Shown here: positions 37,391 through 46,766 of the stretch, piece after piece | Layout: each line of letters opens with the position of its first letter | Position numbering within the stretch: position 1 is the first letter of the stretch | Source: Novosphingobium sp. TH158 | GTDB lineage: Bacteria > Pseudomonadota > Alphaproteobacteria > Sphingomonadales > Sphingomonadaceae | Direction: 5' to 3' | Length of the DNA: 64,000 nt | NCBI RefSeq assembly: GCF_002855555.1 | Contig: NZ_PKRT01000001.1 | Coordinates: 1,454,001 to 1,518,000, forward strand | Notes under the pieces: model-generated | The model's input: the letters and a program-made list of their open reading frames with translations, nothing else | What the model was told of the DNA's origin: nothing | Database searches by the model: none | Made by a program: the position numbers and the translations under genes

Positions 37391-37648
37391 GATGTCGCAT
37401 TGCTACATCCATTGGCAATGGAAAGTATTGCTCGCCGGAAATGAACCGCTCCGGCGCGGCGGTTTGTTGCTGGAGTGAAATACGGACGGCGCACGGACGA
37501 GATAAAAGCCCAGCCACCAGAGCCGAGCGCCCTCAAGGCCCGGAATGGCAAGGGCTTTGGGATTGAGAAGCAGGTATGATGTCGCCCGGGGCATGATGTG
37601 CCATAATCGGGCCGCCCGTCAGACAATTGCGCAAGGAGTATGATCCTG

Positions 37649-38122
37649 ATGAAATCCGCCACGATCTGTGCGGCACTGCTGGGAACAGTCACCCTGCCGC
37701 TCGCCGCCGTCAGCGCACAAACGCCCGCCCCTGCAACGGCACCGCAGATCGCCGGGCCGGTGCTGATGGTAACCGATCTCGAACGCTCGCTGAAGTTCTA
37801 CACCGACGGCCTTGGCCTGCAGGTGGCCTCGCGCATTCCCGGAAAACCCGGGCCGGGTGCGGTGCTGACGGCACCGGGAACGACGGGCTCGCCCTTCATC
37901 CTCCTGCGCCAGCGCAGCGCCGAGACCAGCGTTACACCGCCAGTCGTCCTGGGTGACGGCCTCAGCCGCATCATGATCAGGGTGCCCGATGCCGCGCAGG
38001 CTGCTGCGCGCCTGACCGCGGCCGGCTTTGCGGTTCCGGACCTCGCCGGAAAGCGCATCTTCTTTGTGACCGACCCCGACGGCTACCGGTACGAAATCAT
38101 GCAGGTGCCCGCAGGCAAGTGA
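37649..38122 (+). CDS. Exported VOC-superfamily (glyoxalase/bleomycin-resistance fold) protein
   Basis: A 157-residue protein with a signal peptide (about 1-23, ending VSA before QTPAP) and one VOC module: VLMVTDLERSLKFYTDGLGLQ near 40 and VTDPDGYRYEIMQ near the end, where Glu and His-type metal ligands usually lie. Periplasmic VOC proteins are uncommon and their reactions are mostly unknown. ATG 37649 was chosen because AAGGAG at 37633-37638 is 10 bases away; ATG 37640 is only 1 base from it. It precedes the glycoside-hydrolase pair on the same strand and may be cotranscribed. Confidence 0.78.
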   Translation: MKSATICAALLGTVTLPLAAVSAQTPAPATAPQIAGPVLMVTDLERSLKFYTDGLGLQVASRIPGKPGPGAVLTAPGTTGSPFILLRQRSAETSVTPPVVLGDGLSRIMIRVPDAAQAAARLTAAGFAVPDLAGKRIFFVTDPDGYRYEIMQVPAGK

Positions 38123-38169
38123 TCTGCCGCCCTGCCAACCCGCTACCCACTTCATCCTGGAACCCGCAA

Positions 38170-39693
38170 ATGCTTCATAACACCTTCCGCTTTTCCGCGA
38201 CCTTTGCCTTGCTGGCCGCAGGTATTGCCGCCCCTCTCGGTGCCGAGCCGGGCACCGCGGTTCCTGCCACTTCCCAGCCCGCGACAGTCAAGGTCGATTT
38301 CAGCAAGTCGCGCGGTGCTTTCCTGCACCCGGAACGCTACAACAACCTCAGCCGTGCGCGGACCTTTCCCGAACAGCGCGATGCCGACGTCCAGTTCTTC
38401 AATGAGCAGGGGCTGCATGGCCACACCTACAAGGTCTGGGTGGATGCCCACCTGATCTTCGATGAGGCAAAGGGCACCTACACCTACGACGCCATTGCCG
38501 ATTACCTGTCCGACGTCAGCCGGCTTTCAGACAACCTGCTGATGGTCATGGATACGCGGGTCATGATCCGCGACGGCAAGGCGACGCCCGACAAGGTCAA
38601 GCCCGTCATCCTGAACATCATGCGCGAACTGAAGCGCCGATATCCGCAGATCAAGTACATCGAAGCTTTCAACGAACCCGATCACAACCTTGCCAAGGTG
38701 CTGACACCGTCCGGCCTCTATGACTTCTACAAGGTCTATTACGAGGCCGTGAACCAGGTGAATCGCGAGTTGAAGCCCAAGGTTCCGCTCCAGCTTGGCG
38801 GGCCCGGCTTCATGCAATACTCCAACGAGTGGCTGAACCCGTTCCTTGACCGCTACAAGGCGGATCCGTCCCCGGAAAAGCGGCTCGATTTCATTTCCTG
38901 GCATGGGTACGGTCGGTTCCCCGAGGGAACGGGCGCAACCAACGGTCCGCGCGCCTATCACTTCTACAAGACCGATCCGAGCGAGGTCGCATCGGAGCGT
39001 GGCATGCTGGAGGCGGCACTGAAGGCACGCGGGCTGGATACCCGCATCCCCGGCTTCATCACCGAAACCGGGATCTACCCCGGCCCATCGTTCGACAATG
39101 CAAGCGATGCCCGTCCCGATTACCTGATCGGCGCTGCGGGCGTGCCGGCGCTCCATTACTGGTACATGGAAAGCCCGCGCATCGTGCCGTTCAACTGGGT
39201 CCTGCGCCACTTCAGCGAAGAGCGAAAGGACCAGCTGATCACGCGCGGCGGTGCTGACCGCAAGACCCCGCTGACCAACACCTTCACCCCTTATGGCAAT
39301 GCCATGGCGATGATGGCCAAGCTCAAGGACGTGCGGGTGCCGGCGCAATCGAGCGCGCTGGTGAAGGGCAAGGGAGTTTACGCCCTGGCCACCAAGGACA
39401 AGAGCGGCGTGGCGGTGATGGTCTGGAACTACCAGCATGTCGGCACGCAATCGTATCAGGTCAGAATCGACATGGCCGCGCTTCCCGCCAGGCTGGCAGG
39501 CAAGCCGCTGCGCCAGCGGATGTACCGGATCGATGACAAGATCAGCAATTACTGGGCCAACCCCGCCACGGCGAACCTGCAACAGGTCGGCGAAAGCGTG
39601 GTCAAGCCGGGCCGCCGGCATGATATGACGGTGACGCTGACGCCCAATGCCCTGCAGCTCATCGTTCTCGAACCGGCGGCGGGCCGCAAGTAA
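38170..39693 (+). CDS. Exported glycoside hydrolase, GH39-like (clan GH-A)
   Basis: A 507-residue secreted protein: signal peptide to about residue 25 (ending LGA), then a TIM barrel. Glu169 in FNEPD is the expected acid/base and Glu299 in ITETG the nucleophile of a retaining GH-A enzyme; a beta-sandwich follows from about 400. The catalytic spacing resembles GH39 xylosidase/iduronidase relatives, though GH assignment is by motif only. Its stop overlaps the next ATG by one base (TAATG), so the two hydrolase-like proteins are made together. It probably trims an oligosaccharide in the periplasm. Confidence 0.72.
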   Translation: MLHNTFRFSATFALLAAGIAAPLGAEPGTAVPATSQPATVKVDFSKSRGAFLHPERYNNLSRARTFPEQRDADVQFFNEQGLHGHTYKVWVDAHLIFDEAKGTYTYDAIADYLSDVSRLSDNLLMVMDTRVMIRDGKATPDKVKPVILNIMRELKRRYPQIKYIEAFNEPDHNLAKVLTPSGLYDFYKVYYEAVNQVNRELKPKVPLQLGGPGFMQYSNEWLNPFLDRYKADPSPEKRLDFISWHGYGRFPEGTGATNGPRAYHFYKTDPSEVASERGMLEAALKARGLDTRIPGFITETGIYPGPSFDNASDARPDYLIGAAGVPALHYWYMESPRIVPFNWVLRHFSEERKDQLITRGGADRKTPLTNTFTPYGNAMAMMAKLKDVRVPAQSSALVKGKGVYALATKDKSGVAVMVWNYQHVGTQSYQVRIDMAALPARLAGKPLRQRMYRIDDKISNYWANPATANLQQVGESVVKPGRRHDMTVTLTPNALQLIVLEPAAGRK

Positions 39694-41873
39694 TGGCTTC
39701 GCGTTTTCTGCCCGGATGGGCGCTCGCCTGCCTGCTTTCGCTCGTGCTGGGGCCCTTTGGCGCGCCCGCACGGGCGGAAGAGGTTTCGGTCAGCCATGAT
39801 GCTGCCAATGTCCAGGCGAGCTATGCCGCCGCGCAGCTGCGTGCCGCACTCGATCGCCGGAAGGTCGCGGTGGTTGAGGCCGGTCAGGTCGGAAGCTTCC
39901 CGATCGTCCTGTCGATCAAGACGGGCGGGCTCGCCCCGCAAGCCTATGCCATCGATGCCCGGCCCGGTTCGCTGACGATCACGGGCGGTGATGGCCGCGG
40001 GCTCATCTATGGCGCGCTGGCGGTCGTCGAACAGCTCGACAAGGGCGTGCCGGTCCGCAGGATGCAAAGCGCAAGCGAGAAGCCGACCGTCGCCTTCCGC
40101 GCGATCAAGTTCGACCTCCCGTGGGATTCCTACCGCGCCAGCGCCGCAATCGGCCAGCACAGCGATACCGTCCGCGATCCCCGCTACTGGGAAGCGTTCT
40201 TCGACATGCTGGTTCGCAACCGCTTCAATGCGATTACGCTGAGCAACCTGCATCCCTGGCCCTACATGGTGCGGACCAAGGGCTATCCGGCGGCCAACCC
40301 TTTCGACGATCGCCAGCTCGAAGAATGGAAACAGCTCCACAAGACGATCTTCCGCCTAGCCAAGGAACGCGGAATCGACACCTACCTGCTGCCCTTCAAC
40401 ATCTTCGTCAGCAAGGAATTCGCCGAGGCCTATGGCGTCGGCAAGCTGAACACCTATCCGCGCTACAACACCAAGGGCGAGAAATCGCCGATTGTTCGTG
40501 ACTATGTCCGCGCGAGCATCGGGCAGGTGCTGGAAGAATATCCGGACCTGACGGGCCTGGGCATCAACCTTGGCGAAGGCATGGGCGAGATGACGGCGGC
40601 CGAGCGGATCGGCTATGTCAACGACACCTATCTTGCCGCCATCCGCGATGCCCGAAGGCCGGTGAAGCTGATCTGGAGCATCAACTCCGTCGAGACCAAG
40701 GAATGGCAGCAGACCGGCCATGATCCCAGGATCGACGAGCAGATGCTGCGCGACACGATCGAGAAGATCGATTTCGTCGACGGCCCGATCCAGATCAACT
40801 TCAAGTTCAACTGGTCGCACGCGCTGTCGACCACCCGGCTTGCCCAGATTCATGGCGGCAGAATGGGCGATACCTATTTCAAGCCGTTGCCGAAAAACTA
40901 CCGCATCAACTGGATTGCTCGCAACGAGGACGTATTCGCCTTGCGCTGGGGCGTCCCCTCCTTCGTCCGTGAGCACGTGAAGGCGAACGGTACGCCCGCC
41001 TACGTCGGTGGCTATACGGTGGGCAGCGAAACCTACATCCCGGCACGCGACTATTTCACCGCGGCCGACAGCCACGCCCAGTGGACCTATGCCTTCGAGC
41101 GGCAATGGCTGTTCTACATGCTCTGGGGCCGGCTGCTCTACAATCCGGATACGCCGGACAAGGTGTTCTCGGACGAGTTCACCCGGCGTTACGGCGAAAA
41201 GGGGAAGAGCTTGCTAGGGGCCTTCGAGCACGCCTCGGCGACGCCGCTGCGCCTGGCCTCGCTGTTCTATTCACAGTGGGACCACACGCTCTATAGCGAG
41301 GGCATGATGTGGCTGGACGGCCGCACGATGCAATACATCAGCGTCGACGATCTCATCAGGCAGCCGGTGCTTGATCCGACCTATGTCAACATCGCAGACT
41401 ATGTCGCCACGACGGCGAAGGGGCAGTCTTTCCCCGCCGGACGGATGACACCGCCCATGATCGCCGATCGCCTTGAAGCTGACAGCCGCAGGGCCCTGCA
41501 ACTCGTGAAGGACATTGACCCCGGCAAGGACCTGGCGCTGCCCTACGAGGTGGCCGATGTGCGGACCTGGGCCCACCTCGGCCTGCACCTCGCCGCCAAG
41601 ATTCGCGGCGGCGTGGCCTTGCAGACCTTCCGCACGGGCGGCGATGCTGGTGCGAAGCAGCAAGCGGTCAGCCAGCTCGAGACGGCCCTGGCCGAATGGG
41701 ACGAAGTGGTGAAGATCACCACTCCGCTCTACAGGCCGATGCTGCTCACCCATTTCACTGGCCAGAGTTCAGCCCTGAACCCGGATGCAGAGTTCCACTG
41801 GAAAGGCCTGCGCCAAAGCGTGGCAGCGGACGTGGAAGCCGCGCGAAACGCATCTCCTGCGAGCGCCAAATAG
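39693..41873 (+). CDS. Exported GH67-N/GH20-like carbohydrate-active protein
   Basis: A 726-residue exported protein. After the signal peptide (about 1-28, ending ARA before EEVSVS) an alpha/beta zincin-like domain (VSHDAANVQASYAAAQLRAALDR) precedes a barrel with NRFNAITLSNLHPWPYMV and NLGEGMGEMTAAERIGYV, then a long helical C-terminus. This arrangement resembles alpha-glucuronidases (GH67) and related uncharacterised proteins; Glu residues in LGEGMGE are the visible catalytic candidates. It is coupled to the GH39-like gene and faces the GH79-like gene across a hairpin region. Uronate-containing glycans are a plausible target, but this is inference. Confidence 0.65.
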   Translation: MASRFLPGWALACLLSLVLGPFGAPARAEEVSVSHDAANVQASYAAAQLRAALDRRKVAVVEAGQVGSFPIVLSIKTGGLAPQAYAIDARPGSLTITGGDGRGLIYGALAVVEQLDKGVPVRRMQSASEKPTVAFRAIKFDLPWDSYRASAAIGQHSDTVRDPRYWEAFFDMLVRNRFNAITLSNLHPWPYMVRTKGYPAANPFDDRQLEEWKQLHKTIFRLAKERGIDTYLLPFNIFVSKEFAEAYGVGKLNTYPRYNTKGEKSPIVRDYVRASIGQVLEEYPDLTGLGINLGEGMGEMTAAERIGYVNDTYLAAIRDARRPVKLIWSINSVETKEWQQTGHDPRIDEQMLRDTIEKIDFVDGPIQINFKFNWSHALSTTRLAQIHGGRMGDTYFKPLPKNYRINWIARNEDVFALRWGVPSFVREHVKANGTPAYVGGYTVGSETYIPARDYFTAADSHAQWTYAFERQWLFYMLWGRLLYNPDTPDKVFSDEFTRRYGEKGKSLLGAFEHASATPLRLASLFYSQWDHTLYSEGMMWLDGRTMQYISVDDLIRQPVLDPTYVNIADYVATTAKGQSFPAGRMTPPMIADRLEADSRRALQLVKDIDPGKDLALPYEVADVRTWAHLGLHLAAKIRGGVALQTFRTGGDAGAKQQAVSQLETALAEWDEVVKITTPLYRPMLLTHFTGQSSALNPDAEFHWKGLRQSVAADVEAARNASPASAK

Positions 41874-41882
41874 TCTCGTCAA

Positions 41883-41957
41883 AATGTGGAATCCCAGTCC
41901 ACATTGAGGGGCAAGAGATCGGCTAAGGCAGCGCCGGCCGGTAATGGCCGGCGCTGC
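41883..41957. terminator. Two hairpins between convergent genes
   Basis: AATGTGGA/TCCACATT (41883-41890, 41898-41905) and a 12-bp perfect stem GCAGCGCCGGCC/GGCCGGCGCTGC (41928-41939, 41946-41957, 6-base loop) lie between converging hydrolase genes. No T-tract follows, so they may terminate weakly in both directions or protect the mRNA ends. Confidence 0.5.
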
Positions 41958-42007
41958 TACCGGGCTGATCGCGGTATCGGACGGGAATGCGTTTCCCCGT
42001 TCGACTC

Positions 42008-43570
42008 TTATCGCCGGCAGGCCGGGTTGTTCGCTTGCGGCAGGGCGATGAAGTTGACGCTGAAGGGAGCGAGGTCGATCTTCCCTGATGTGGCCTTGGG
42101 TTTCATTGCCGGCAGGCGATCATCCTTGCCGACCGCCAGTTCCTTGCCGTTCAGCAGAACTGTCTTGCCCTGCAACTCCGGCCCGGTGAGCGCATAGACC
42201 TGCGCCTGGCCCTTTACTGCAACCGCATAGGCGCGGTCCTTCATGTTCAGGGCCAGCAGGGCGACACCGCCGCGGCTGCCCCTCAGGCAATGGGCATAAG
42301 TATGGAGCCCCTCCTCGGTCGGGCCTGCATCAAGGATGCGCGTGCCCATCAGTCGCCGCCAAAGCACCGCACCCCAGTAGCTGGCGTTGGGATCGAACGT
42401 CTTTTCGTCGATCACGCCATTGTTGCCGCTGATCAGCGCATGGGTGAAGATCGCATCGAGCCCGTTCTTGGCAAGGCGCGCTCCCGTGTCGAGATAGCGG
42501 AACATGTCGAGGAAGGTCGGCTGCCACTGCAGGCCGCCACAGGCCGCGCCTCCGGTTTCCGTCAGCCAGATCGGGGCGCCGGGTGCATACTTGTCACGCA
42601 GGGTCCTGATCTTGAGCAGCTGCCGCTCGGGCCGGGCAAGGAATTCGGGATCGAAGGCCTTGTCCGCGGTGATGCTCTGCGGTGAATTGGCAGGCGCACA
42701 GCGCTGTGAAAGCACCGGGTAGAAATGGTAGGAGAAGATCCCGAACTTCGGCCGGGGCTGTGCCTGGGCATAGTCCTCCGGAGTGGGCTTCATGATCGAT
42801 TCGACGCCGGGGATACCGAGCATCGCATTGCCCGGACCGGCAAGCCGCGTGGTCGGCGCGGCCTTGCCCATGAATGTGCTGAACGCGGCAAAATCCCGGC
42901 CGAACTGATCAACGCTGTAGCCCTTGGGCAGCTCGGGATATTCCGGCGCGTTGGGTTCGTTATAGAGTTCCGCGGCGTAGAGTGAGCGACCGATGGAGCG
43001 GGTATAAGCCATCCACGGTGCCGCCATGGCGGGCGTCCAGTCGTGGTTGGCATCGCGGACCCCGGTGGAGATGGTGAAGGAGGTCACGACCTTCGCATTG
43101 ACCGCTGCCGCGAAATCGAGCGCTTCCTTCCAACGCTTGCGCGTAAGCACCACCTTGAAGCCCTTGGGCGCCTGCTCAAGCTTCGGCAGGTCATTGTCCT
43201 GGAAATAGACGTTGTTGGCCGTCGTACCGCTGTAGCGCAGATAGAACGGCGCCAGTGCGGAAGTCAGGTTGCGCAGGCGGCGATTGGTCAGGTCCGTTGC
43301 GGCCCTTGCCTCTCGCGCGTCGGAAACCGACTTGGCCGGCTGCCCGCCCAATTTGTCGAAAGACTTCCAGGTTTCCCCGCCCGTCAGGTGCGAGAAACCG
43401 ATCTGGTAGGACTGGAAGCGCTCGTCGGTCTGGCGGACGAAAGGCAGGCTCTTCGCATCGACAATCCGCGCCGGTTGGCCGCCATTGGCGATGGCCGGAT
43501 TGTGTGCGGCAATCGCCCAGGCCAGTGCCCCGGTCGCCGAAATCATTGTCAGGCAGGTTGCAGTTCGCAC
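42008..43570 (-). CDS. Exported glycoside hydrolase, GH79/heparanase-like
   Basis: A 520-residue protein with a signal-like N-terminus (LTMISATGALAWAIAAHNPAIANG as landmark, about 8-31), a TIM barrel with Glu205 in YNEPN as acid/base and Glu338 in LTETGG as nucleophile, and a C-terminal beta-domain. The pattern fits GH79 beta-glucuronidases and heparanase relatives. GTG 43570 has GGGAG 9 bases upstream; a longer frame runs on toward 44827 but is the antisense of the kinase gene. It is divergent from the glycerate-kinase operon, with the GntR-type palindrome between them. Confidence 0.75.
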   Translation of the reverse strand: MRTATCLTMISATGALAWAIAAHNPAIANGGQPARIVDAKSLPFVRQTDERFQSYQIGFSHLTGGETWKSFDKLGGQPAKSVSDAREARAATDLTNRRLRNLTSALAPFYLRYSGTTANNVYFQDNDLPKLEQAPKGFKVVLTRKRWKEALDFAAAVNAKVVTSFTISTGVRDANHDWTPAMAAPWMAYTRSIGRSLYAAELYNEPNAPEYPELPKGYSVDQFGRDFAAFSTFMGKAAPTTRLAGPGNAMLGIPGVESIMKPTPEDYAQAQPRPKFGIFSYHFYPVLSQRCAPANSPQSITADKAFDPEFLARPERQLLKIRTLRDKYAPGAPIWLTETGGAACGGLQWQPTFLDMFRYLDTGARLAKNGLDAIFTHALISGNNGVIDEKTFDPNASYWGAVLWRRLMGTRILDAGPTEEGLHTYAHCLRGSRGGVALLALNMKDRAYAVAVKGQAQVYALTGPELQGKTVLLNGKELAVGKDDRLPAMKPKATSGKIDLAPFSVNFIALPQANNPACRR

Positions 43571-43630
43571 GTTCGGATTCTCCCGGGAAATGATTCTTTC
43601 GGAGCCACAGCTATCACTGTTGCGCATTCT

Positions 43631-43647
43631 GGTAAAAACTTTTATCC
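43631..43647. promoter_or_regulatory. GntR-type operator 1
   Basis: GGTAAAAACTTTTATCC is a 17-bp palindrome (GG--AAAA-TTTT--CC) between the divergent GH79-like and glycerate-kinase genes. Related 17-mers stand at 49908 and 52889. The FCD-GntR gene lies in the rightward operon, which suggests autoregulation. Confidence 0.65.
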
Positions 43648-43721
43648 AAAATTCCGGATGGGGCAATAGCGCCCGGCCGGACTGCCTGCGGGCATGGGCA
43701 GGCGAAGTTGATTGGGAATGC

Positions 43722-45044
43722 GTGACGACAGTCGAAACCGATGTAGCCGGACACTTGGCGGCCAGTCCTGCCGGGCTTGACGGCCGGGCGAGGAAGCTGC
43801 TGCTGCAGCTGTTCGATGCGGCGGTGGCGGCTGCCGATCCGGCCAAGGTGCTTCCCCAACACTTGCCGCCAAAGCCCGCCGGTCGTTGCGTCGTCGTCGG
43901 TGCGGGCAAGGCTGCGGCTTCGATGGCGGAAGCCGTTGAAGCGGCCTGGGCTGATGTCGCCATTTCCGGCTGCGTGGTTGCGCCATACGGATATGGCAAG
44001 GCCTGTACCCGCGTCCGCGTGCTGGAAGGCGGGCATCCGGTGCCGGACGAGAATTCGGTCAAGGCGGCGCGGGAAATCCTCTCCGCAGTCAAGGGCCTGG
44101 GCAAGGACGATCTTGTCCTCGCGCTGATCTCCGGCGGCGGCTCGGCCGCCATGTGCCTGCCGGCCGAGGGCTTGACCCTTGCCGACAAGCAGGCCGCCAA
44201 TCGCCTGCTGCTGGCATCGGGTCTTGATATCCGCACGATGAATGCCGCGCGCCGCCGCCTGTCCGCAATCAAGGGCGGCCGCCTTGCCGCTGCCGCCGCA
44301 CCGGCGCGGGTGGTGACCCTGGCAATCAGCGATATTCCGGGTGACAACCCATCGGCCATCGCTTCCGGGCCGACGGCGCCGAACGAAGATGGCGCGCTTG
44401 ACCTGAGCCATGTCGTGCAACGGCTGGGCTCGGCGTTACCCGCCCCGGTCGCGCGGCTCCTGCTCGATCCGGGACCGCCGGTTGTCCTGTCCAATGCCGA
44501 TCCCGTCAGGCTGGTGGCAACTGCGGCGTCATCGCTGGAGGCGGCGGCAGTGCTGGCGCGCGGGCATGGTGTGGAGCCGATCCTGCTCGGCGACGACCTG
44601 GAAGGCGAAGCTGCCGAACTGGGCCGGGCCATGGCGCGGCAAGTGGCGGCAACCACCGGACCTGTCGTGCTGATTTCGGGCGGCGAGACGACCGTCACCG
44701 TCGGCAACGGACCTGCTGGACAGGGCGGGCGCAATACCGAATTCCTGCTCGCCCTTGCCGGCGAGCTTGCCGGCAACGCCCATGTCTGGGCGCTTGCCGC
44801 CGACACCGACGGCGAAGACGGCGCCAACCTTGGTGCTGCCGGAGCAATCTACACGCCCGATACGCTTGCCCGCGCAAGGGCCGCCGGGCTGGACGCGCGC
44901 GATGCGCTTCAGCGGCATGACAGCGGGGCATTTTTCGATGCCCTGGGGGACCTTGTCCGCACCGGGCCGACTTTCACCAATGTCAACGATTTCCGGGCGA
45001 TTCTCGTCCTGCCGACCCCGCTCGGCCAAGCAATCCAGGAGTAA
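43722..45044 (+). CDS. Glycerate 2-kinase, DUF4147/MOFRL family
   Basis: A 440-residue kinase that phosphorylates D-glycerate, usually to 2-phosphoglycerate. The N-terminal domain has VVVGAGKAAASMAEAVE near 55, ALISGGGSAAMCLP near 135 and SDIPGDNPSAIASGPT; the C-terminal MOFRL part is SGGETTVTVGNGPAGQGGRNTEF near 325 and LAADTDGEDG. GTG 43722 was selected (GGGA 6 bases upstream); the family begins at this point. The next gene starts five bases after the stop. Together they convert tartronate semialdehyde through glycerate into phosphoglycerate. Confidence 0.9.
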   Translation: MTTVETDVAGHLAASPAGLDGRARKLLLQLFDAAVAAADPAKVLPQHLPPKPAGRCVVVGAGKAAASMAEAVEAAWADVAISGCVVAPYGYGKACTRVRVLEGGHPVPDENSVKAAREILSAVKGLGKDDLVLALISGGGSAAMCLPAEGLTLADKQAANRLLLASGLDIRTMNAARRRLSAIKGGRLAAAAAPARVVTLAISDIPGDNPSAIASGPTAPNEDGALDLSHVVQRLGSALPAPVARLLLDPGPPVVLSNADPVRLVATAASSLEAAAVLARGHGVEPILLGDDLEGEAAELGRAMARQVAATTGPVVLISGGETTVTVGNGPAGQGGRNTEFLLALAGELAGNAHVWALAADTDGEDGANLGAAGAIYTPDTLARARAAGLDARDALQRHDSGAFFDALGDLVRTGPTFTNVNDFRAILVLPTPLGQAIQE

Positions 45045-45049
45045 TGGGA

Positions 45050-45934
45050 ATGAATATCGGCTTTATCGGCCTTGGCATCATGGGCCGACCGATGGCGGGC
45101 CACCTGCTCGCCGCAGGACACCGCCTCGCAGTGGTCAAGCACCGTTCGGACCTGCCCGCCGAACTGGTCGAAGGCGGCGCGCTGGTCTGCGCCAATCCGC
45201 GCGAAGTGGCCGAAGCATCCGACGTCATCATCACCATGGTTCCCGATACGCCCGACGTCGAACGGGTGCTGTTCGGGGCCGATGGCGTGGTCCATGGCCT
45301 GGCGGTGGGAAAGCTGGTGATCGACATGAGCTCGATCGATCCGATCGCGACGCGTGAATTCGCCTCGCTCATCGCCGAACTGGGGGCGGACTATGTCGAT
45401 GCACCGGTGTCGGGCGGCGAAGTCGGTGCCCGCAATGCCGCGCTGACCATCATGTGCGGCGGCACACCCGAAGCCTTTGCCCGGGCGCTTCCGCTGTTCG
45501 AGGCGATGGGCAAGAACATCACCCATGTCGGCGGGGTCGGCGATGGCCAGGTGGCCAAGGTCGCCAACCAGATCATCGTGGCGCTCAACATCGAGGCGGT
45601 GAGCGAAGCGCTCGTCTTCGCCGCCAAGGCCGGAGCCGATCCGGCGCGGGTGCGCGAGGCGCTGCTCGGCGGCTTTGCCTCGTCGCGCGTGCTCGAGGTT
45701 CATGCAGAGCGCATGATCAAGCGCACCTTCGATCCGGGTTTCCGCATCGAACTGCACCAGAAGGACCTGAACCTGGCACTTGGCAGCGCACGCGCGCTTG
45801 GCCTGTCGCTGCCCAACACGGCATCGACCCAGCAGCTGTTCAGCGCCTGCGTGGCGCAGGGCGGCGCGGGCTGGGATCATTCCGGACTGGTCAAGGCCAT
45901 CGAAACGCTGGGGCAGTTCAGCCTTGGCGAATGA
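45050..45934 (+). CDS. glxR: Tartronate semialdehyde (2-hydroxy-3-oxopropionate) reductase-like
   Basis: A 294-residue beta-hydroxyacid dehydrogenase. GFIGLGIMGRPMAGHL at 4-19 binds NAD(P)H, MSSIDPIA near 90 and DAPVSGGEVGARN near 115 shape the substrate site, and the family Lys/Asn stand near AKVANQIIVALNIEAVSEAL. ATG 45050 has AGGAG 8 bases upstream; ATG 45044 is too close. Neighbourhood with glycerate kinase favours tartronate semialdehyde over 3-hydroxyisobutyrate or threonate as substrate, but no glyoxylate carboligase is in the window, so the name is tentative. Confidence 0.8.
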   Translation: MNIGFIGLGIMGRPMAGHLLAAGHRLAVVKHRSDLPAELVEGGALVCANPREVAEASDVIITMVPDTPDVERVLFGADGVVHGLAVGKLVIDMSSIDPIATREFASLIAELGADYVDAPVSGGEVGARNAALTIMCGGTPEAFARALPLFEAMGKNITHVGGVGDGQVAKVANQIIVALNIEAVSEALVFAAKAGADPARVREALLGGFASSRVLEVHAERMIKRTFDPGFRIELHQKDLNLALGSARALGLSLPNTASTQQLFSACVAQGGAGWDHSGLVKAIETLGQFSLGE

Positions 45935-45974
45935 CCGGCTTGGTTCGCCGGCGCTGACGCGCTACGAACCGGTC

Positions 45975-46760
45975 ATGGCAGTCACCTCGATCCGGCCCGA
46001 AAAGCTTGCCGACGCCGTCGCGCGGCACATCCAGGAGCTCATTCTGGAGGGCGCCCTGCCGCCCGGCGAACGCCTGCTGCCGGAACGCGAACTTGCCGCC
46101 AAGCTCGATGTCTCGCGCCCTTCGCTGCGCGATGCGCTGGAGCAACTGGTCGAGCGCGGCATGCTGATGACCGATGCCAACGGGGCCTGCTATGTCAGCG
46201 ACAAGATCGGCAAGTCGATCCGCGACCCGCTGATGCACCTGTTCGACGATGCCCGCGGTCGGTTCGATTGCATGGAATTTCGCGCTGTCGTCGAAGCTGC
46301 GGCTGCCGGCCTTGCCGCCGAGCGCGCCTCCGAGGCGGACCGGGAGGAAATCACCCGCTGCTTCGGCAAGATGGAAGCCGCCCACGAAAACGGGGACATG
46401 GATGCAATTGCCGCCACCGACGGCGATTTCCACTTCGCCATCTATGGCGCAGCGCACAACGTGATGCTGCTGCAGGTGATGCGCAGCCTGGAATCGATCC
46501 TGCGCTCCAACGTCTACATGAACCGGCGCAACCTCTACGAACATCGTCGCGACCGCGAGGAGCAGCTGGCCGAACACCGCGCGATCTATGAGGCGATCAT
46601 GGCCCGCGACGCCGCCGGAGCCGAAGCGGCTTCGCGCCAGCACATGGTTTCCACCATGCAGACCCAGCGCGAAATCCACGAAGAGGAACAGCGGCTCGAA
46701 GCGGCAATCCGCCGGTTGGCGCGCAATGAACTTCTCGCCACGCCCAAGGGCAAGCGCTGA
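45975..46760 (+). CDS. GntR-family regulator with FCD ligand domain
   Basis: A 261-residue regulator. The winged HTH (about 10-70) has RLLPERELAAKLDVSRPSLRDALEQLVERG (landmark SRPSLRDAL); the FCD domain (about 95-225) has acidic/His metal-ligand positions in TDGDFHFAIYGAAHN and EHRAIYEAI. FCD regulators sense organic acids such as glycolate, lactate or uronate. It is third in the kinase-reductase operon, and three 17-bp GGTmAAA..-type palindromes near it are its likely operators. It converges on the dehydrogenase gene with a 6-base gap. Confidence 0.9.
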   Translation: MAVTSIRPEKLADAVARHIQELILEGALPPGERLLPERELAAKLDVSRPSLRDALEQLVERGMLMTDANGACYVSDKIGKSIRDPLMHLFDDARGRFDCMEFRAVVEAAAAGLAAERASEADREEITRCFGKMEAAHENGDMDAIAATDGDFHFAIYGAAHNVMLLQVMRSLESILRSNVYMNRRNLYEHRRDREEQLAEHRAIYEAIMARDAAGAEAASRQHMVSTMQTQREIHEEEQRLEAAIRRLARNELLATPKGKR

Positions 46761-46766
46761 AGCGGC

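Noticed and set aside
43571-44827. N-terminal extension of the GH79-like protein
   Set aside because: It is the antisense of glycerate kinase; GTG 43570 with GGGAG and a signal-like sequence is the better start.
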